Assembly (NCBI RefSeq): GCF_003129465.1 | Contig: NZ_QFFF01000001.1 | Location: 496,001 to 560,000, forward strand | DNA from: Sphingosinicella humi | GTDB taxonomy: Bacteria > Pseudomonadota > Alphaproteobacteria > Sphingomonadales > Sphingomonadaceae | Length of the DNA stretch: 64,000 nt | Direction of reading: 5' to 3' | Part shown: positions 8,703 through 21,164 of the stretch, piece after piece | Layout: each line of letters starts with the position of its first letter | Position numbering within the stretch: the stretch's first letter is position 1 | The notes under the pieces: generated by a model | Told to the model about the DNA's origin: nothing | The model's input: the letters and a program-made list of their open reading frames with translations, nothing else | The model's database searches: none | Position numbers and translations under genes: made by a program

Positions 8703-9593
8703 GTGGCGCGGCAATATGCCCTCATGGGGCTCCTTTCCGTCCTGCTTTCCCTGCTCCTGGCCCTCGTGCCGGACCTGGCGCTGCGTTCGGTAACCGACGC
8801 CGATGACAAGCGAGCCGCGGGGGTTACTATCGTCCTCGACGAACCCGCGCTCAACGACGCCGACCTACCACCGATACTGGGCCCCGACGATCCCGATCGG
8901 CCGCTGGTCGTCATCGACGCGGGCCATGGTGGCCGGGACCCCGGCGCCACTTCCCCCCACGATGCGGCTTTCGAGAAGGCGGTGACGCTCGCCCTGGCCC
9001 GCGCCATTCGCGATGAGATCGCCGCCTCCGGCCGGGTGCGCGTTGCCCTCACCCGCGACGACGATCGCTACATCGAGCTCCGCGACCGTTATGAAATTGC
9101 GCGCCGTCTCGGCGCCGACCTGTTCATCTCCGTCCATGCCGATGCGGCGCCGCGCAACGACGAGGCGCATGGCGCCACCATCTACACGCTATCCGAGGTG
9201 GCGTCGGACCGTGAGGCGGCCCTGCTCGCCGCGCGCGAGAACCGGACCGGCCTGATCAACGGCGCAGGGCTCGCCGGCGATGCGGGCGTGGACCGCATCC
9301 TCATCGACCTTGCCCAGCGCGAGAGCATGAACCGCTCGGCCGACTTCGCCCAGCTGCTGAAGCGAGAAGCCTCGCCCTTCTTCCCGTTCCGGCCGGACTA
9401 TCACCGCTTCGCCTCGCTGATCGTGCTGAAGGCGCCGGACATCCCCTCCATACTGTTCGAGTCAGGCTATCTTACCAACGCGAAGGATGCGGCCTACATC
9501 CATTCAGCCGAGGGCCAGAAACAGATTGCTATCGGCATGCGCCGCGCGATCGAGGCTCATTTCGCCGACGAGATCGTTGCCGCTCAAAGTTGA
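8703..9593 (+). CDS. N-acetylmuramoyl-L-alanine amidase (Amidase_3)
   Basis: A 296-aa zinc amidase that cleaves the bond between MurNAc and the stem peptide and so separates daughter-cell septa. An N-terminal hydrophobic segment (about 5-22) exports or anchors it. The zinc ligands and catalytic Glu are visible: H75 in IDAGHGGRDPG, E91 in the FEKAVTL helix, H145 in ISVHADA and E253 in ILFESGYLTN. There is no AMIN or LysM/SPOR cell-wall domain, so targeting must come from elsewhere. The start is GTG with a GGGCGGGA stretch upstream. The PBP1A gene follows on the same strand, giving a hydrolase-synthase pair that is common in alphaproteobacteria. Confidence 0.92.
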   Translation: MARQYALMGLLSVLLSLLLALVPDLALRSVTDADDKRAAGVTIVLDEPALNDADLPPILGPDDPDRPLVVIDAGHGGRDPGATSPHDAAFEKAVTLALARAIRDEIAASGRVRVALTRDDDRYIELRDRYEIARRLGADLFISVHADAAPRNDEAHGATIYTLSEVASDREAALLAARENRTGLINGAGLAGDAGVDRILIDLAQRESMNRSADFAQLLKREASPFFPFRPDYHRFASLIVLKAPDIPSILFESGYLTNAKDAAYIHSAEGQKQIAIGMRRAIEAHFADEIVAAQS

Positions 9594-9660
9594 GACGAGA
9601 TGCATTTCAACGTCAGCGCAGTCCTTCACCCCGCCCTGATGATCGTCTAGAGCGGACGGC

Positions 9661-12171
<2,511 letters not shown>

Positions 12172-12186
12172 CGCCGCCCGGAAAAT

Positions 12187-12269
12187 GTCATTCCCGCGAA
12201 AGCGGGAATCCATACGAAGTTGGGATGAGGCGTAGCCGCCGCTTGGATTCCCGCTTTCGCGGGAATGAC
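12187..12269. repeat. Palindromic intergenic element, type GTCATTCCCGCGAAAGCGGGAAT
   Basis: The left end (GTCATTCCCGCGAAAGCGGG and on) and right end (CCCGCTTTCGCGGGAATGAC) are inverted copies of each other flanking about 40 nt. Each end is itself a small hairpin. It lies between the PBP1A and prfB genes. It is one of a series of REP/MITE-like elements in this window. Confidence 0.85.
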
Positions 12270-12292
12270 GACCAAATTCGAGGGAACCCAAT

Positions 12293-13420
12293 ATGCGCGC
12301 TGAAGCGCAAGCCCATGTCGATCAGATCAGGTCCGCGCTCGACCTCCTGCGCCGCTTCCTCGATTGGGACCGGGCGCTGCGCCGGCTCGACGAGCTCAAT
12401 GCGCGCGTCGAGGACCCCGACCTTTGGAGCGATGCCAAGCAGGCCCAGTCGGTGATGCGCGAGCGCCGCCGCCTGGACGAGGCGATCGGTGCGACCAAGG
12501 CGATCGAAAAGGAACTCGAGGACACGATCGAGCTGATGGAGATGGCCGAGGCCGAGGGCGATGAGGGCCTGGTCGACGACGCCGTCACCGCCCTCGCCGC
12601 GCTCGCCGAGCGGGCGGAGAAGGACAAGGTCTCGGCCCTTCTCGCCGGCGAAGCCGACGGCAACGACACCTATATCGAGGTCAATGCCGGCGCCGGCGGC
12701 ACCGAGAGCCAGGATTGGGCCGAGATGCTCCAGCGCATGTACACGCGCTGGGCCGAGCGCCACGGCATGAAGGTGGAGCTGGTCGACTATCATGCCGGCG
12801 AGCAGGCCGGCATCAAATCGGCCACCCTGCTGGTGAAGGGCGAGAACGCCTATGGCTGGGCCAAGACGGAAAGCGGCGTGCACCGGCTGGTCCGGATCAG
12901 CCCCTATGATTCCAACGCCCGCCGCCACACCAGCTTTTCGAGCGTGTGGGTCTATCCGGTGATCGACGAGAATATCGACATCGAGGTCAACGAGAGCGAG
13001 CTGCGCATCGATACCTATCGCGCCTCGGGCGCGGGCGGGCAGCACATCAACACCACCGATTCGGCCGTGCGCATCACCCATCTTCCGACCGGCATCGTCG
13101 TTCAGTGCCAAAACCAGCGATCGCAGCACAAGAATCGTGCCGAGGCGTTCAACCAGCTGCGCGCCCGCCTCTACGATCTCGAGCTCCAGAAGCGCGAGGC
13201 CGAGGCCAATGCGACCGAGGCGACCAAGACCGATATCGGCTGGGGCCACCAGATCCGCTCCTATGTGCTCCAGCCCTATCAGCTGGTGAAGGACCTGCGC
13301 ACGGGCGTCACCTCCACCGCGCCGTCCGACGTGCTCGACGGCGACCTCGATCGGTTCATGGCCGCGGCGCTTTCGCAGCGCGTGACCGGCGAGAGCGTCG
13401 AAGTCGAAGATGTCGACTAG
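12293..13420 (+). CDS. prfB: Peptide chain release factor 2
   Basis: A 375-aa class I release factor that recognises UGA/UAA and triggers peptidyl-tRNA hydrolysis. The GGQ motif is at 248-250 within [16 protein letters not shown], and the tripeptide-reading domain and C-terminal [11 protein letters not shown] segment are intact. Unlike E. coli prfB, the gene is open in a single frame from its ATG: there is no in-frame TGA near codon 26 and no CTTTGA slippage site, so the autoregulatory +1 frameshift appears absent. The last codons overlap the start of the methyltransferase-like gene (ATGTCGACTAG), so the two are coupled. Confidence 0.95.
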   Translation: MRAEAQAHVDQIRSALDLLRRFLDWDRALRRLDELNARVEDPDLWSDAKQAQSVMRERRRLDEAIGATKAIEKELEDTIELMEMAEAEGDEGLVDDAVTALAALAERAEKDKVSALLAGEADGNDTYIEVNAGAGGTESQDWAEMLQRMYTRWAERHGMKVELVDYHAGEQAGIKSATLLVKGENAYGWAKTESGVHRLVRISPYDSNARRHTSFSSVWVYPVIDENIDIEVNESELRIDTYRASGAGGQHINTTDSAVRITHLPTGIVVQCQNQRSQHKNRAEAFNQLRARLYDLELQKREAEANATEATKTDIGWGHQIRSYVLQPYQLVKDLRTGVTSTAPSDVLDGDLDRFMAAALSQRVTGESVEVEDVD

Positions 13421-14105
13421 GGTCCTCGCGCTGTCGCTGCTGGCGATCGGCTGCCGGGAAACGCCGAACGAATCCCCTTTTCCCGAACCTCAGCGGCCGG
13501 TGGCGCCCATCGTTTCGCCCCGCTACTCCAACGAGGACGCCCGCGACAGCGCGGGCGAATTCGAGAAGGTGGTCGAGCTGGCGGGCATCCAGCCCGGCAT
13601 GTCCGTCGCCGATATCGGCGCCGGCGAAGGCTATTATACCGTTCGCCTGGCACCGCTGGTCGGCGCGGAAGGCCGGGTGCTCGCTCAGGACATCATTCCG
13701 GAGACGCGGGACGCGCTAGCGCAGCGCGTCACCCGGGAGCGGCTCGACAATGTCGCCGTGAAGCTCGGTCTCCCCAGCGATCCGATGCTGCCCGCCGCCT
13801 CGTTCGACCGCATCCTCCTCATCCACATGTACCATGAGATCGAGCGGCCGAGCGAGTTCCTGTGGAATCTGCGGCCGGCGCTGAAGCGCGATGGCAGCGT
13901 CGTCGTCGTGGAGCCGGACCGCTCGACACCGCGCCACGGCACGCCGCCGAGGATGCTCGTCTGCGAATTCGCCGCGGTCGGCTATGAGCTCACGCGGTTC
14001 GAGCGGCTGCCGAACTCCGATTCCTATTTCGCCCAGTTCCAGGCCACGGGACAGCGGCCGGAGCCGCGCGACATCCCCGTCTGCGCCCTAGAGCGGGAAA
14101 GCTAG
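13410..14105 (+). CDS. Class I SAM-dependent methyltransferase with lipoprotein-like N-terminus
   Basis: A 231-aa protein with a short hydrophobic start ending in LLAIGC (a possible lipobox, Cys15) followed by a Pro-rich linker. A Rossmann methyltransferase domain starts at about 55: motif [14 protein letters not shown], an acidic residue in VLAQDI, and post-motif [19 protein letters not shown]. Exported methyltransferase-like proteins of this type are widespread in proteobacteria, and their substrate is not established. The start codon overlaps the end of prfB, and its stop overlaps the stop of the convergent RadC-like gene by 3 nt. Methyltransferase fold is sure; activity and export are inferred. 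Confidence 0.82.
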   Translation: MSTRVLALSLLAIGCRETPNESPFPEPQRPVAPIVSPRYSNEDARDSAGEFEKVVELAGIQPGMSVADIGAGEGYYTVRLAPLVGAEGRVLAQDIIPETRDALAQRVTRERLDNVAVKLGLPSDPMLPAASFDRILLIHMYHEIERPSEFLWNLRPALKRDGSVVVVEPDRSTPRHGTPPRMLVCEFAAVGYELTRFERLPNSDSYFAQFQATGQRPEPRDIPVCALERES

Positions 14106-14494
14106 AGCAGCCCCAGCGCTCTGAAGCTCCGGCACTCGCCGCCGGCAAAGATCAGATGATCGTGCAGCGTAAGGCCGAGCGCCGCGCCCAACTCCCTGAG
14201 TTTGCGCGTCGCGACGATATCCGCGTGGCTGGGCTCCGGTTCGCCACTCGGATGGCAGTGCGCCAGGATCAGGCCGGCGGATTCGAGCCGCATCGCGTCC
14301 GCTATGATGGCGCGGACCGGAAGGGCGATGCGCCCCGCTTCGCCCCTCCCTTCCTCGGTGAGCCGAAGCAGCCTCCGCTCGCCGGCAAGGTGGGCGATGA
14401 GAAGCGCCTCGCGGCGGCGGCCCACCAGCCGGGGCTCGAAGAGGCACGCCGCGTCGCGGGCGGTCCTGACGATCCGGGGAGCGGCGGCGGCCAT
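14102..14494 (-). CDS. Minimal RadC-like JAB/MPN+ domain protein
   Basis: A 130-aa protein consisting of little more than the JAMM domain of RadC. The metal site H79-x-H81 with S89 and D92 sits in a HCHPSGEPEPSHAD stretch, and the likely catalytic Glu is E29. It lacks the N-terminal helix-hairpin-helix region of full-length RadC (about 220 aa). The C-terminus ([22 protein letters not shown]) matches the RadC end, so the protein looks short by design rather than by truncation. RadC-type JAMM proteins were once linked to recombination repair, but their true biochemical role is unsettled. The gene is convergent with the methyltransferase gene, sharing stop-codon bases. Confidence 0.82.
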   Translation of the reverse strand: MAAAAPRIVRTARDAACLFEPRLVGRRREALLIAHLAGERRLLRLTEEGRGEAGRIALPVRAIIADAMRLESAGLILAHCHPSGEPEPSHADIVATRKLRELGAALGLTLHDHLIFAGGECRSFRALGLL

Positions 14495-14614
14495 GGGCCA
14501 AGCTTGCCATCAACGCCTTGCCTTGGGGAGCCCGATTGATCCGGATCGGAGTTCATTTCGGATGGACTGCGGCGACGCTTGGAAAGCCCTTCGGCACTCG
14601 CCATAACGACATTC

Positions 14615-15409
14615 ATGCAGCCCTATCACGATCTCCTTTCCCGGATTCTCTCCGAAGGCGTGCCGCAGCAGGACCGGACCGGCGTCGGCACCCTGTCGGT
14701 CTTCGGCCACCAGATGCGATTCGACCTGTCGAAGGGCTTCCCCCTCCTCACCACCAAGAAGCTCCACCTGCGCTCGATCATCGTCGAGCTGCTATGGTTC
14801 CTGAAAGGCGACACCAACGTCCGCTACCTCAAGGAGAACAAGGTCAGCATCTGGGACGAATGGGCCGACGAGAATGGCGACCTCGGCCCCGTCTACGGCA
14901 AGCAGTGGCGCGACTGGGAGGGTCCTGACGGCGTCCATATCGACCAGATCGCGGAGCTCATCGCCCTCATCAACCGCGATCCCGCCTCGCGCCGCCAGAT
15001 CGTCTCCGCCTGGAACCCGGCCGAGATCGGCAAGATGGCCCTCGCCCCCTGTCACTGTCTGTTCCAGACCCAGGTCGCGGCCGGCAAGCTGAACCTCCAG
15101 CTCTACCAGCGCAGCGCCGATGTTTTCCTCGGAGTCCCCTTCAACATCGCCAGCTACGCGCTGCTCACCCACATGCTCGCCCAGCAATGCGGCCTGGAGC
15201 CCGGGACGTTCGTGTGGACCGGAGGCGACTGTCACCTCTATTCCAACCATCTGGAGCAGGCTCGTCTCCAGCTGAGCCGGGAGCCGCGCCCGCTCCCGAA
15301 GTTGACGATCAAGCGTCGCCCGGCCGCGATCGACGAATATGAGTATGAGGATTTCGAGATCAGCGAATACGATCCCCATCCGCACATCGCGGCGCCGGTG
15401 GCGGTGTGA
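14615..15409 (+). CDS. thyA: Thymidylate synthase
   Basis: 264 aa, the same length as E. coli ThyA when the ATG at 14615 is used; a TTG 36 nt upstream in frame would add residues outside the family. The catalytic Cys is C146 in APCHCLFQ, and the RTGVGT (folate/phosphate) and GDCHLYSNH motifs are present. It converts dUMP to dTMP using methylene-tetrahydrofolate and yields dihydrofolate, which the folA product encoded just downstream reduces. A palindromic repeat lies between the two genes. Confidence 0.96.
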   Translation: MQPYHDLLSRILSEGVPQQDRTGVGTLSVFGHQMRFDLSKGFPLLTTKKLHLRSIIVELLWFLKGDTNVRYLKENKVSIWDEWADENGDLGPVYGKQWRDWEGPDGVHIDQIAELIALINRDPASRRQIVSAWNPAEIGKMALAPCHCLFQTQVAAGKLNLQLYQRSADVFLGVPFNIASYALLTHMLAQQCGLEPGTFVWTGGDCHLYSNHLEQARLQLSREPRPLPKLTIKRRPAAIDEYEYEDFEISEYDPHPHIAAPVAV

Positions 15410-15416
15410 TGCCTAA

Positions 15417-15989
<573 letters not shown>

Positions 15990-15990
15990 A

Positions 15991-16083
15991 CGCTTGCTCC
16001 GTCATTGCGAGCACAGCGAAGCAATCCAGCCGCGCAAACTGGATTGCTTCGTCGCGACGCTCCTCGCAATGACGGAGCAAGCG
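15991..16083. repeat. Palindromic element with perfect 21-bp terminal inverted repeats
   Basis: Left end 15991-16011 and right end 16063-16083 are exact reverse complements (CGCTTGCTCCGTCATTGCGA plus G). Inside, CAATCCAG...CTGGATTG forms a second inverted pair. The structure is that of a small non-autonomous mobile element or REP doublet. It lies between folA and ribF. Confidence 0.88.
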
Positions 16084-16149
16084 GTTTCCAGCTTCCGCTG
16101 CAATGACGAGAGAATTGGAATCCCGCTCCGGCGCTCCTATACGCCCCCC

Positions 16150-17094
16150 ATGGAGCGGCTGGACGGCGGCTCGGCGGTTCCGGCTCACCTTCGTGGCGGC
16201 ATCGTCGCGCTCGGCAATTTCGACGGATTTCACAAGGGGCACCAGGCGGTGGTCGGCCGTGCCGTCGAACGCGCTCGGGCGGAAGGTCGGCCGGCGCTGG
16301 TCGCGACTTTCGATCCCCACCCGGTGCGCTTCTTCAAGCCGGACCTGCCGCCCTTCCGCCTCACCACCCTGGATCAACGCCAGCGCCTGTTCGCCGGAGC
16401 GGGCGCGGACGCGATGCTGGTCTTCCACTTCGACGCTGCCTTCGCCTCCGTCACGGCCGAGGATTTCGTCACCGAACGCCTCGTCCGCCTCTTCGGCGCG
16501 GCGGGAGTGGCGACGGGCGAGGACTTCACCTTCGGCCACAAGCGGGGCGGCAATGTCGAGGTGCTGAAGCGGCTGGGCGCCGAACATGGTCTTTCGGTCG
16601 ACGCCGTTGCGCCGGTCGAGGCGGACGGTGAGCCCGTCTCCTCCAGCCGGATCCGGGAGGCGCTGGAAGCCGGCGACCCCGAGACGGCCGCGCGCCTCCT
16701 TACCCGCCCCTTCGCCATCGAGGGCGTGGTCGAGCATGGCGACAAGCGCGGCCGAGAGCTCGGCTACCCGACGGCGAATATCGCCCTCGGCCCCTATCTG
16801 CGCCCCAAGTTCGGCGTCTACGCGGTCCGCGGCCGCCTGGCCGACGGCCGGGTGCTGGACGGCGCCGCCAACCTCGGCATCCGCCCGCAATTCGACCCGC
16901 CCAAGGAGCTGCTGGAGCCGCATTTCTTCGACTTTTCAGGCGACCTTTACGGCCAGACGATCGAGGTCGAGCTGATCAGCTTCCTCCGCCAGGAGGCGAG
17001 GTTCGACGGACTGGGCGCCCTCGCGGCGCAGATCAAAGCGGATTGCGAAGAGGCGAGGCGGGTCCTCACTTCCCATTCGTCACCCCGGACTTGA
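16150..17094 (+). CDS. ribF: Bifunctional riboflavin kinase/FMN adenylyltransferase
   Basis: 314 aa. The N-terminal nucleotidyltransferase domain carries GNFDGFHKGHQ near residue 25 and SSSRIREAL near 165; the C-terminal riboflavin kinase domain carries GYPTANI near 205 and GVYAVRG. It makes FMN and then FAD. The ATG at 16150 gives the usual N-terminus; longer upstream readings run through the repeat and are rejected. The last few codons and the stop are supplied by the next palindromic repeat (17079 onward), so the C-terminal tail (...SHSSPRT) is not ancestral. ThyA, FolA and RibF together form a folate/flavin cofactor neighbourhood. Confidence 0.94.
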   Translation: MERLDGGSAVPAHLRGGIVALGNFDGFHKGHQAVVGRAVERARAEGRPALVATFDPHPVRFFKPDLPPFRLTTLDQRQRLFAGAGADAMLVFHFDAAFASVTAEDFVTERLVRLFGAAGVATGEDFTFGHKRGGNVEVLKRLGAEHGLSVDAVAPVEADGEPVSSSRIREALEAGDPETAARLLTRPFAIEGVVEHGDKRGRELGYPTANIALGPYLRPKFGVYAVRGRLADGRVLDGAANLGIRPQFDPPKELLEPHFFDFSGDLYGQTIEVELISFLRQEARFDGLGALAAQIKADCEEARRVLTSHSSPRT

Positions 17095-17175
17095 TCCGGG
17101 GCCCAGGAATACCGCCGTTGCCGAACCCACCCCGGCCCTGTTCTTGGATGCCGGATCAAGTCCGGCATGACGACG
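17079..17175. repeat. Palindromic element, type GTCACCCCGGACTTGATCCGG
   Basis: Left CACCCCGGACTTGATCCGGG and right GCCGGATCAAGTCCGGCATG are inverted, imperfect copies, with CCAGGAAT and its relatives between them. It overlaps the end of ribF and supplies its stop codon. Confidence 0.85.
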
Positions 17176-17221
17176 AGAGGGATGTTCCCAATTCCCTCCA
17201 GCCTCGCTAAAGCCGCCGCCA

Positions 17222-20026
17222 ATGTCCGAAAAACCCGATTATAAAGACACGGTCTTCCTGCCCAAGACCGATTTCCCGATGAAAGCCGGCCTTGCGAACA
17301 AGGAGCCGGCCATTCTCGCGCGCTGGGCGGAGGCGGGGCTTTACGAGCAGCTCCGCGCGGCCCGCGCCGGGCGCGAACGCTTCATCCTTCACGATGGCCC
17401 GCCCTACGCCAATGGCGACATCCACATGGGCCACGCGATGAACAAGGTGCTGAAGGACATCATCGTGCGCTCGCGCTCGCTGATGGGCTATGACGCGCCC
17501 TACATCCCCGGCTGGGACTGCCACGGCCTTCCAATCGAATGGAAGATCGAGGAGGAATATCGCAAGAAGAAGCTCGACAAGGACGCGGTGCCCCCGGCCG
17601 AATTCCGCGCCCAGTGCCGCGCCTATGCCGAGAAATGGGTCGGCATCCAGATGGAGCAGTTCCAGCGCCTAGGCGTGATGGGCGAATGGGACGACCCGTA
17701 CCTCACGATGAAGTATGAGAGCGAGGCCGCGATCGTCGCCGAGCTCATGAAGTTCGCGATGTCGGGCCAGCTCTATCGGGGCGCCAAGCCGGTCATGTGG
17801 TCGCCCGTCGAGAAGACGGCGCTGGCCGAGGCCGAAGTCGAATATGAGGACATCACCTCGACCCAGATCGACGTGGCGTTCGAGATCGTCGAGAGCCCGG
17901 TCCCGGAGCTGGTCGGCGCCCATGCCGTGGTGTGGACGACCACGCCGTGGACGATCCCGGTCAACCAGGGCCTCGCCTACGGGCCGGAGATCGACTACGT
18001 CCTCGTGACGCCGGCCAGCGGGTCGGCCGAGGGCCGCAAGGTGCTGGTCGCCTCCGACCTGCTCGCCGCCTTCCTGCACCGCACCGGTGCGATCGCGAAC
18101 CCGGAAACCTCGCCCGATCTCACCGTGCATTTCGTTCCGGGCTCCAAGCTGGCCGGCACTATCGCCCGTCATCCGATGCATCAGCTGGGCGGCTTCTTCG
18201 CCAGGCCTCGCCCCTTCCTCCCCGGCGATTTCGTCACCACCGACGCGGGCACCGGCCTCGTCCACATGGCGCCGGACCATGGCGAGGACGATTTCCTGCT
18301 CTGCAAGGCGAACGGCATCGACACCGTCTTCGCGGTCGAGGACGACGGACGCTATCGCGCGGACTGGCTCTGGCTCGGCGGCCAGGGCAGCGTCATCAAC
18401 AAGAAGTTCAACGCTCCCGACGGCCCAATCTGCTCGGACCTCAAGGAAGCGGGAGCACTGCTCGCCGCCAGCGACGACTTCCAGCACAGCTACCCGCATA
18501 GCTGGCGGTCCAAGGCGAAGGTGATCTTCCGCGCCACCCCGCAATGGTTCATCCCGATGGACCGGCCTGCGGAGGGACGCACTCTCAGACAAACCGCCCT
18601 TGCAGCGATCGAGGAGACGCGCTGGGTCCCCGCGCGGTCGAAGAACCGCATCCGCTCGATGGTCGAGGGGCGCCCCGATTGGGTGATCAGCCGCCAGCGC
18701 GCCTGGGGCGTGCCGATCGCGCTCTACGTCAACCGCAAGACCGGCGATTATCTCCGCGACGAGGCGGTCAACGCGCGCATCATCGAAGCCTTCCGGCAGG
18801 GCGGTGCCGACGCCTGGTTCACCGCCCATCACCAGGATCTGCTCGGCAACGACTATAATCTCGCCGACTGGGAGCCGGTGGGCGACATCCTCGACGTCTG
18901 GTTCGATTCGGGTTCGACCCATTCCTATGTGATCGAGGAACGCTACGGCGAGGGCGTCCGCGCCGACCTCTATATCGAGGGCACCGACCAGCATCGCGGC
19001 TGGTTCCAGTCCAGCCTGCTCGAAAGCTGCGGCACTCGCGGCCGCGCGCCCTATGAGGGGGTGCTGACCCACGGCTTCGCGCTCGACGGCAACGGCCGCA
19101 AGATGTCCAAGAGCCTCGGCAACGTCGTCGATCCGCTCGCCATCATCCGCGACAATGGCGCCGATATCCTGCGCATGTGGGTCGCCTCGACCGACTATTT
19201 CGAGGACGTCCGCATCGGCAAGGAAGTGCTCGCCGGCACCTCCGACGCCTATCGCAAGCTCAGGAACACCTTCCGCTATCTGCTCGGCGCGCTCAGCGAT
19301 TTCTCCGAAGCGGAGGCGGTCTCCCCCGCCGAGATGCCCGAGCTGGAGCGCTGGGTGCTCCACCGCCTCGCCCTGCTCGACGCGGAGCTTCGCTCGGCGG
19401 CGGACGGCTATGAGTTCAACCGCTACATCCGCGCCATCACCAATTTCTCGAACGACGACCTTTCGGCCTTCTTCTTCGACATCCGCAAGGACAGCCTTTA
19501 CTGCGACGCGGCTTCGTCACTGAAGCGACGCGCCTATCGGACGGTGCTGAGCCATGTGTTCGAGGCGCTGGTGCGCTGGGTAGCCCCCATCCTCTGCTTC
19601 ACCGCCGAGGAAGTCTGGGCGAGCCGCTATCCCGAGGCGGGCTCGGTCCACCTCGAGACCTGGCCCGAGGTCGACGGCGCCTGGCGCGACGATGCGCTCG
19701 GCGAAAAATGGGAGCTGCTGCGCGCGCTTCGCACCCGCGTCACCGAGGCGATCGAGCCGATGCGGCGGGACAAGATCATCCGCTCCAGCCTGGAGGCGGA
19801 AGTCGGCCTCACCTTAGCAGAGCCGGAGCTCCTCACCGCCGTCCGCTCGGTCGATTTCGACGAGCTTTGCATCGTCTCGGAGCTGGCCGCCGGCGAAGGC
19901 CAGGAGGACCGCGTCTCGGTCGCCCGCACCGAGAACGACAAATGCGGCCGCTGCTGGCGTCACCTGCCCGAGGTGAAGGAAGACGGCGCCCTTTGCGCCC
20001 GCTGCGAGGAAGTCGTGAATGGCTGA
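17222..20026 (+). CDS. ileS: Isoleucyl-tRNA synthetase
   Basis: A 934-aa class Ia synthetase that charges tRNA-Ile and edits misactivated valine. The HIGH motif appears as HMGH (68-71) after DGPPYANGDI, and the KMSKS loop is intact at 627-631. The CP1 editing domain (about 200-400) contains the usual WTTTPWTIP and GTGLVHMAP segments. A C-terminal zinc knuckle CGRCW...CARCEEV is present. It is followed by lspA with an 8-nt overlap, a classic ileS-lspA arrangement, so the genes are expressed together. The start ATG has only weak ribosome-binding sequence. Confidence 0.97.
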   Translation: MSEKPDYKDTVFLPKTDFPMKAGLANKEPAILARWAEAGLYEQLRAARAGRERFILHDGPPYANGDIHMGHAMNKVLKDIIVRSRSLMGYDAPYIPGWDCHGLPIEWKIEEEYRKKKLDKDAVPPAEFRAQCRAYAEKWVGIQMEQFQRLGVMGEWDDPYLTMKYESEAAIVAELMKFAMSGQLYRGAKPVMWSPVEKTALAEAEVEYEDITSTQIDVAFEIVESPVPELVGAHAVVWTTTPWTIPVNQGLAYGPEIDYVLVTPASGSAEGRKVLVASDLLAAFLHRTGAIANPETSPDLTVHFVPGSKLAGTIARHPMHQLGGFFARPRPFLPGDFVTTDAGTGLVHMAPDHGEDDFLLCKANGIDTVFAVEDDGRYRADWLWLGGQGSVINKKFNAPDGPICSDLKEAGALLAASDDFQHSYPHSWRSKAKVIFRATPQWFIPMDRPAEGRTLRQTALAAIEETRWVPARSKNRIRSMVEGRPDWVISRQRAWGVPIALYVNRKTGDYLRDEAVNARIIEAFRQGGADAWFTAHHQDLLGNDYNLADWEPVGDILDVWFDSGSTHSYVIEERYGEGVRADLYIEGTDQHRGWFQSSLLESCGTRGRAPYEGVLTHGFALDGNGRKMSKSLGNVVDPLAIIRDNGADILRMWVASTDYFEDVRIGKEVLAGTSDAYRKLRNTFRYLLGALSDFSEAEAVSPAEMPELERWVLHRLALLDAELRSAADGYEFNRYIRAITNFSNDDLSAFFFDIRKDSLYCDAASSLKRRAYRTVLSHVFEALVRWVAPILCFTAEEVWASRYPEAGSVHLETWPEVDGAWRDDALGEKWELLRALRTRVTEAIEPMRRDKIIRSSLEAEVGLTLAEPELLTAVRSVDFDELCIVSELAAGEGQEDRVSVARTENDKCGRCWRHLPEVKEDGALCARCEEVVNG

Positions 20027-20558
20027 GAGCGTGTCCGCCCTGCTGCGCGAGAGGACGGCGGAGAAGAACCACCGCGTCCTCGGCTTTTCGGTGGCCGCGC
20101 TGATCTTCATCGTCGATCAGGTCACCAAATATATCGTCACCTATCCGCTCCAGCTCCAGGAACGCGGAGTGATGCAGCTGCTCCCCTTCTTCGACCTTCG
20201 CTGGGTCGAGAATAGGGGCGTCTCCATGGGTTTCCTGACCGCCGGCACCGATACCGGGCGTTGGCTGCTGGTGGCCCTAACCGCCGCCATATCGATCGGA
20301 GTCACCATCTGGCTCTGGCGGGAGAATAGGCGCGACGACGCCGTCGCGCTGTCGTTCGTGCTCGGCGGCGCGCTCGGCAATATCGTCGATCGGGTGCGTT
20401 ACGGCTATGTAGTCGACTTCGCAGACCTTCATTTCGGCGAATGGCGGCCTTTTTTGATCTTCAATGTCGCCGACGCTGCCATTACCATCGGCGTTCTGCT
20501 ATTGCTGTTCCGGGCGCTGCTCACGCGCGAGCGCAAGCCCCCAGCCAAGGAAGTTTGA
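20019..20558 (+). CDS. lspA: Lipoprotein signal peptidase (signal peptidase II)
   Basis: A 179-aa inner-membrane aspartyl protease that removes the signal peptide of prolipoproteins after diacylation. Four hydrophobic segments are visible, and the catalytic pair corresponds to D124 (GGALGNIVDRV) and D152 (FNVADAAI). The N-terminal extension of about 20 polar residues is longer than in E. coli. The start lies inside ileS. The gene is followed 4 nt later by a lipoprotein gene, a likely substrate of this enzyme. Confidence 0.95.
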   Translation: MAESVSALLRERTAEKNHRVLGFSVAALIFIVDQVTKYIVTYPLQLQERGVMQLLPFFDLRWVENRGVSMGFLTAGTDTGRWLLVALTAAISIGVTIWLWRENRRDDAVALSFVLGGALGNIVDRVRYGYVVDFADLHFGEWRPFLIFNVADAAITIGVLLLLFRALLTRERKPPAKEV

Positions 20559-20562
20559 AATC

Positions 20563-20979
20563 ATGCGTATCGCGAAGATCATCCTGGCCGCCAGTGCCGC
20601 CTCGCTGTTGCTGACGGCGTGCGGCGCGTTCGGAGGCGGTCGCAACCGGCCGGACGAGTTCGCCGTCACCCGCGCCCAGCCGCTGGTCGTGCCGCCCGAT
20701 TTCGCCCTCGTTCCGCCCGCCCCCGGCGCACCCGCCCCGGCCGTGGCCGACAGCCGCACCGAGGCGCTCGAAGCCCTGTTCGGCGGCGAGGCTCCGCGCA
20801 GCGGCGTCGAGCAGCAGATCATGAGCGAGACCAACGCCGAAGTCTCCGCCGCTCCCGGCGCCCGCTCGGTCGCCGGCTCGCCCGACACGCTGGTGGTCGA
20901 CAAGGGCACCACGACCCAGACCATCCTCGCCGTCCCCGAGGGCGCCGGCCAGGAAGCGACGGTCACGACCCCGCAATAA
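20563..20979 (+). CDS. DUF3035-type lipoprotein
   Basis: A 138-aa protein with a signal peptide ending in LLLTAC (lipobox Cys near 18). A conserved NRPDEFAVTRAQPLVVPPDF segment follows, which I associate with DUF3035 lipoproteins found downstream of lspA in alphaproteobacteria. The rest is Ala/Pro/Thr-rich and probably disordered. It is likely lipid-anchored in the envelope. The function of the family is not established. It is transcribed with ileS-lspA (4-nt gap). Confidence 0.85.
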   Translation: MRIAKIILAASAASLLLTACGAFGGGRNRPDEFAVTRAQPLVVPPDFALVPPAPGAPAPAVADSRTEALEALFGGEAPRSGVEQQIMSETNAEVSAAPGARSVAGSPDTLVVDKGTTTQTILAVPEGAGQEATVTTPQ

Positions 20980-20983
20980 TATT

Positions 20984-21163
20984 CCCTCTCCCTTTGATGG
21001 GAGAGGGTTGCGCAGCCTCAATGAGCCGACGGCGAGTTTAGGCGTAGCTGGGTGAGGGTGACAGACTCGGAGAAAAATCTCGACGGGTGTCACCCTCACC
21101 AACTCCGCCTAAGCTCCTTCGTCGCTAAGGCTTCGTATCCTCTCCCCTCAAGGGAGAGGGGGG
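20984..21163. repeat. Long imperfect inverted repeat
   Basis: An outer pair (CCCTCTCCC...GGGAGAGGG) and an inner pair (GGTGAGGGTGACA / TGTCACCCTCACC), plus partial pairs (GGCGTAGCTGG / CCAACTCCGCC), span the gap between the DUF3035 gene and the convergent porin gene. It could fold into a long hairpin and may serve as a terminator for both. It is a different sequence family from the GTCAYYCC elements nearby. Confidence 0.75.
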
Positions 21164-21164
21164 A

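Noticed and set aside
17669-19363. A 564-aa open frame antisense to ileS
   Set aside because: Shadow of ileS; no ribosome-binding site or domain, and ileS carries HMGH and KMSKS.
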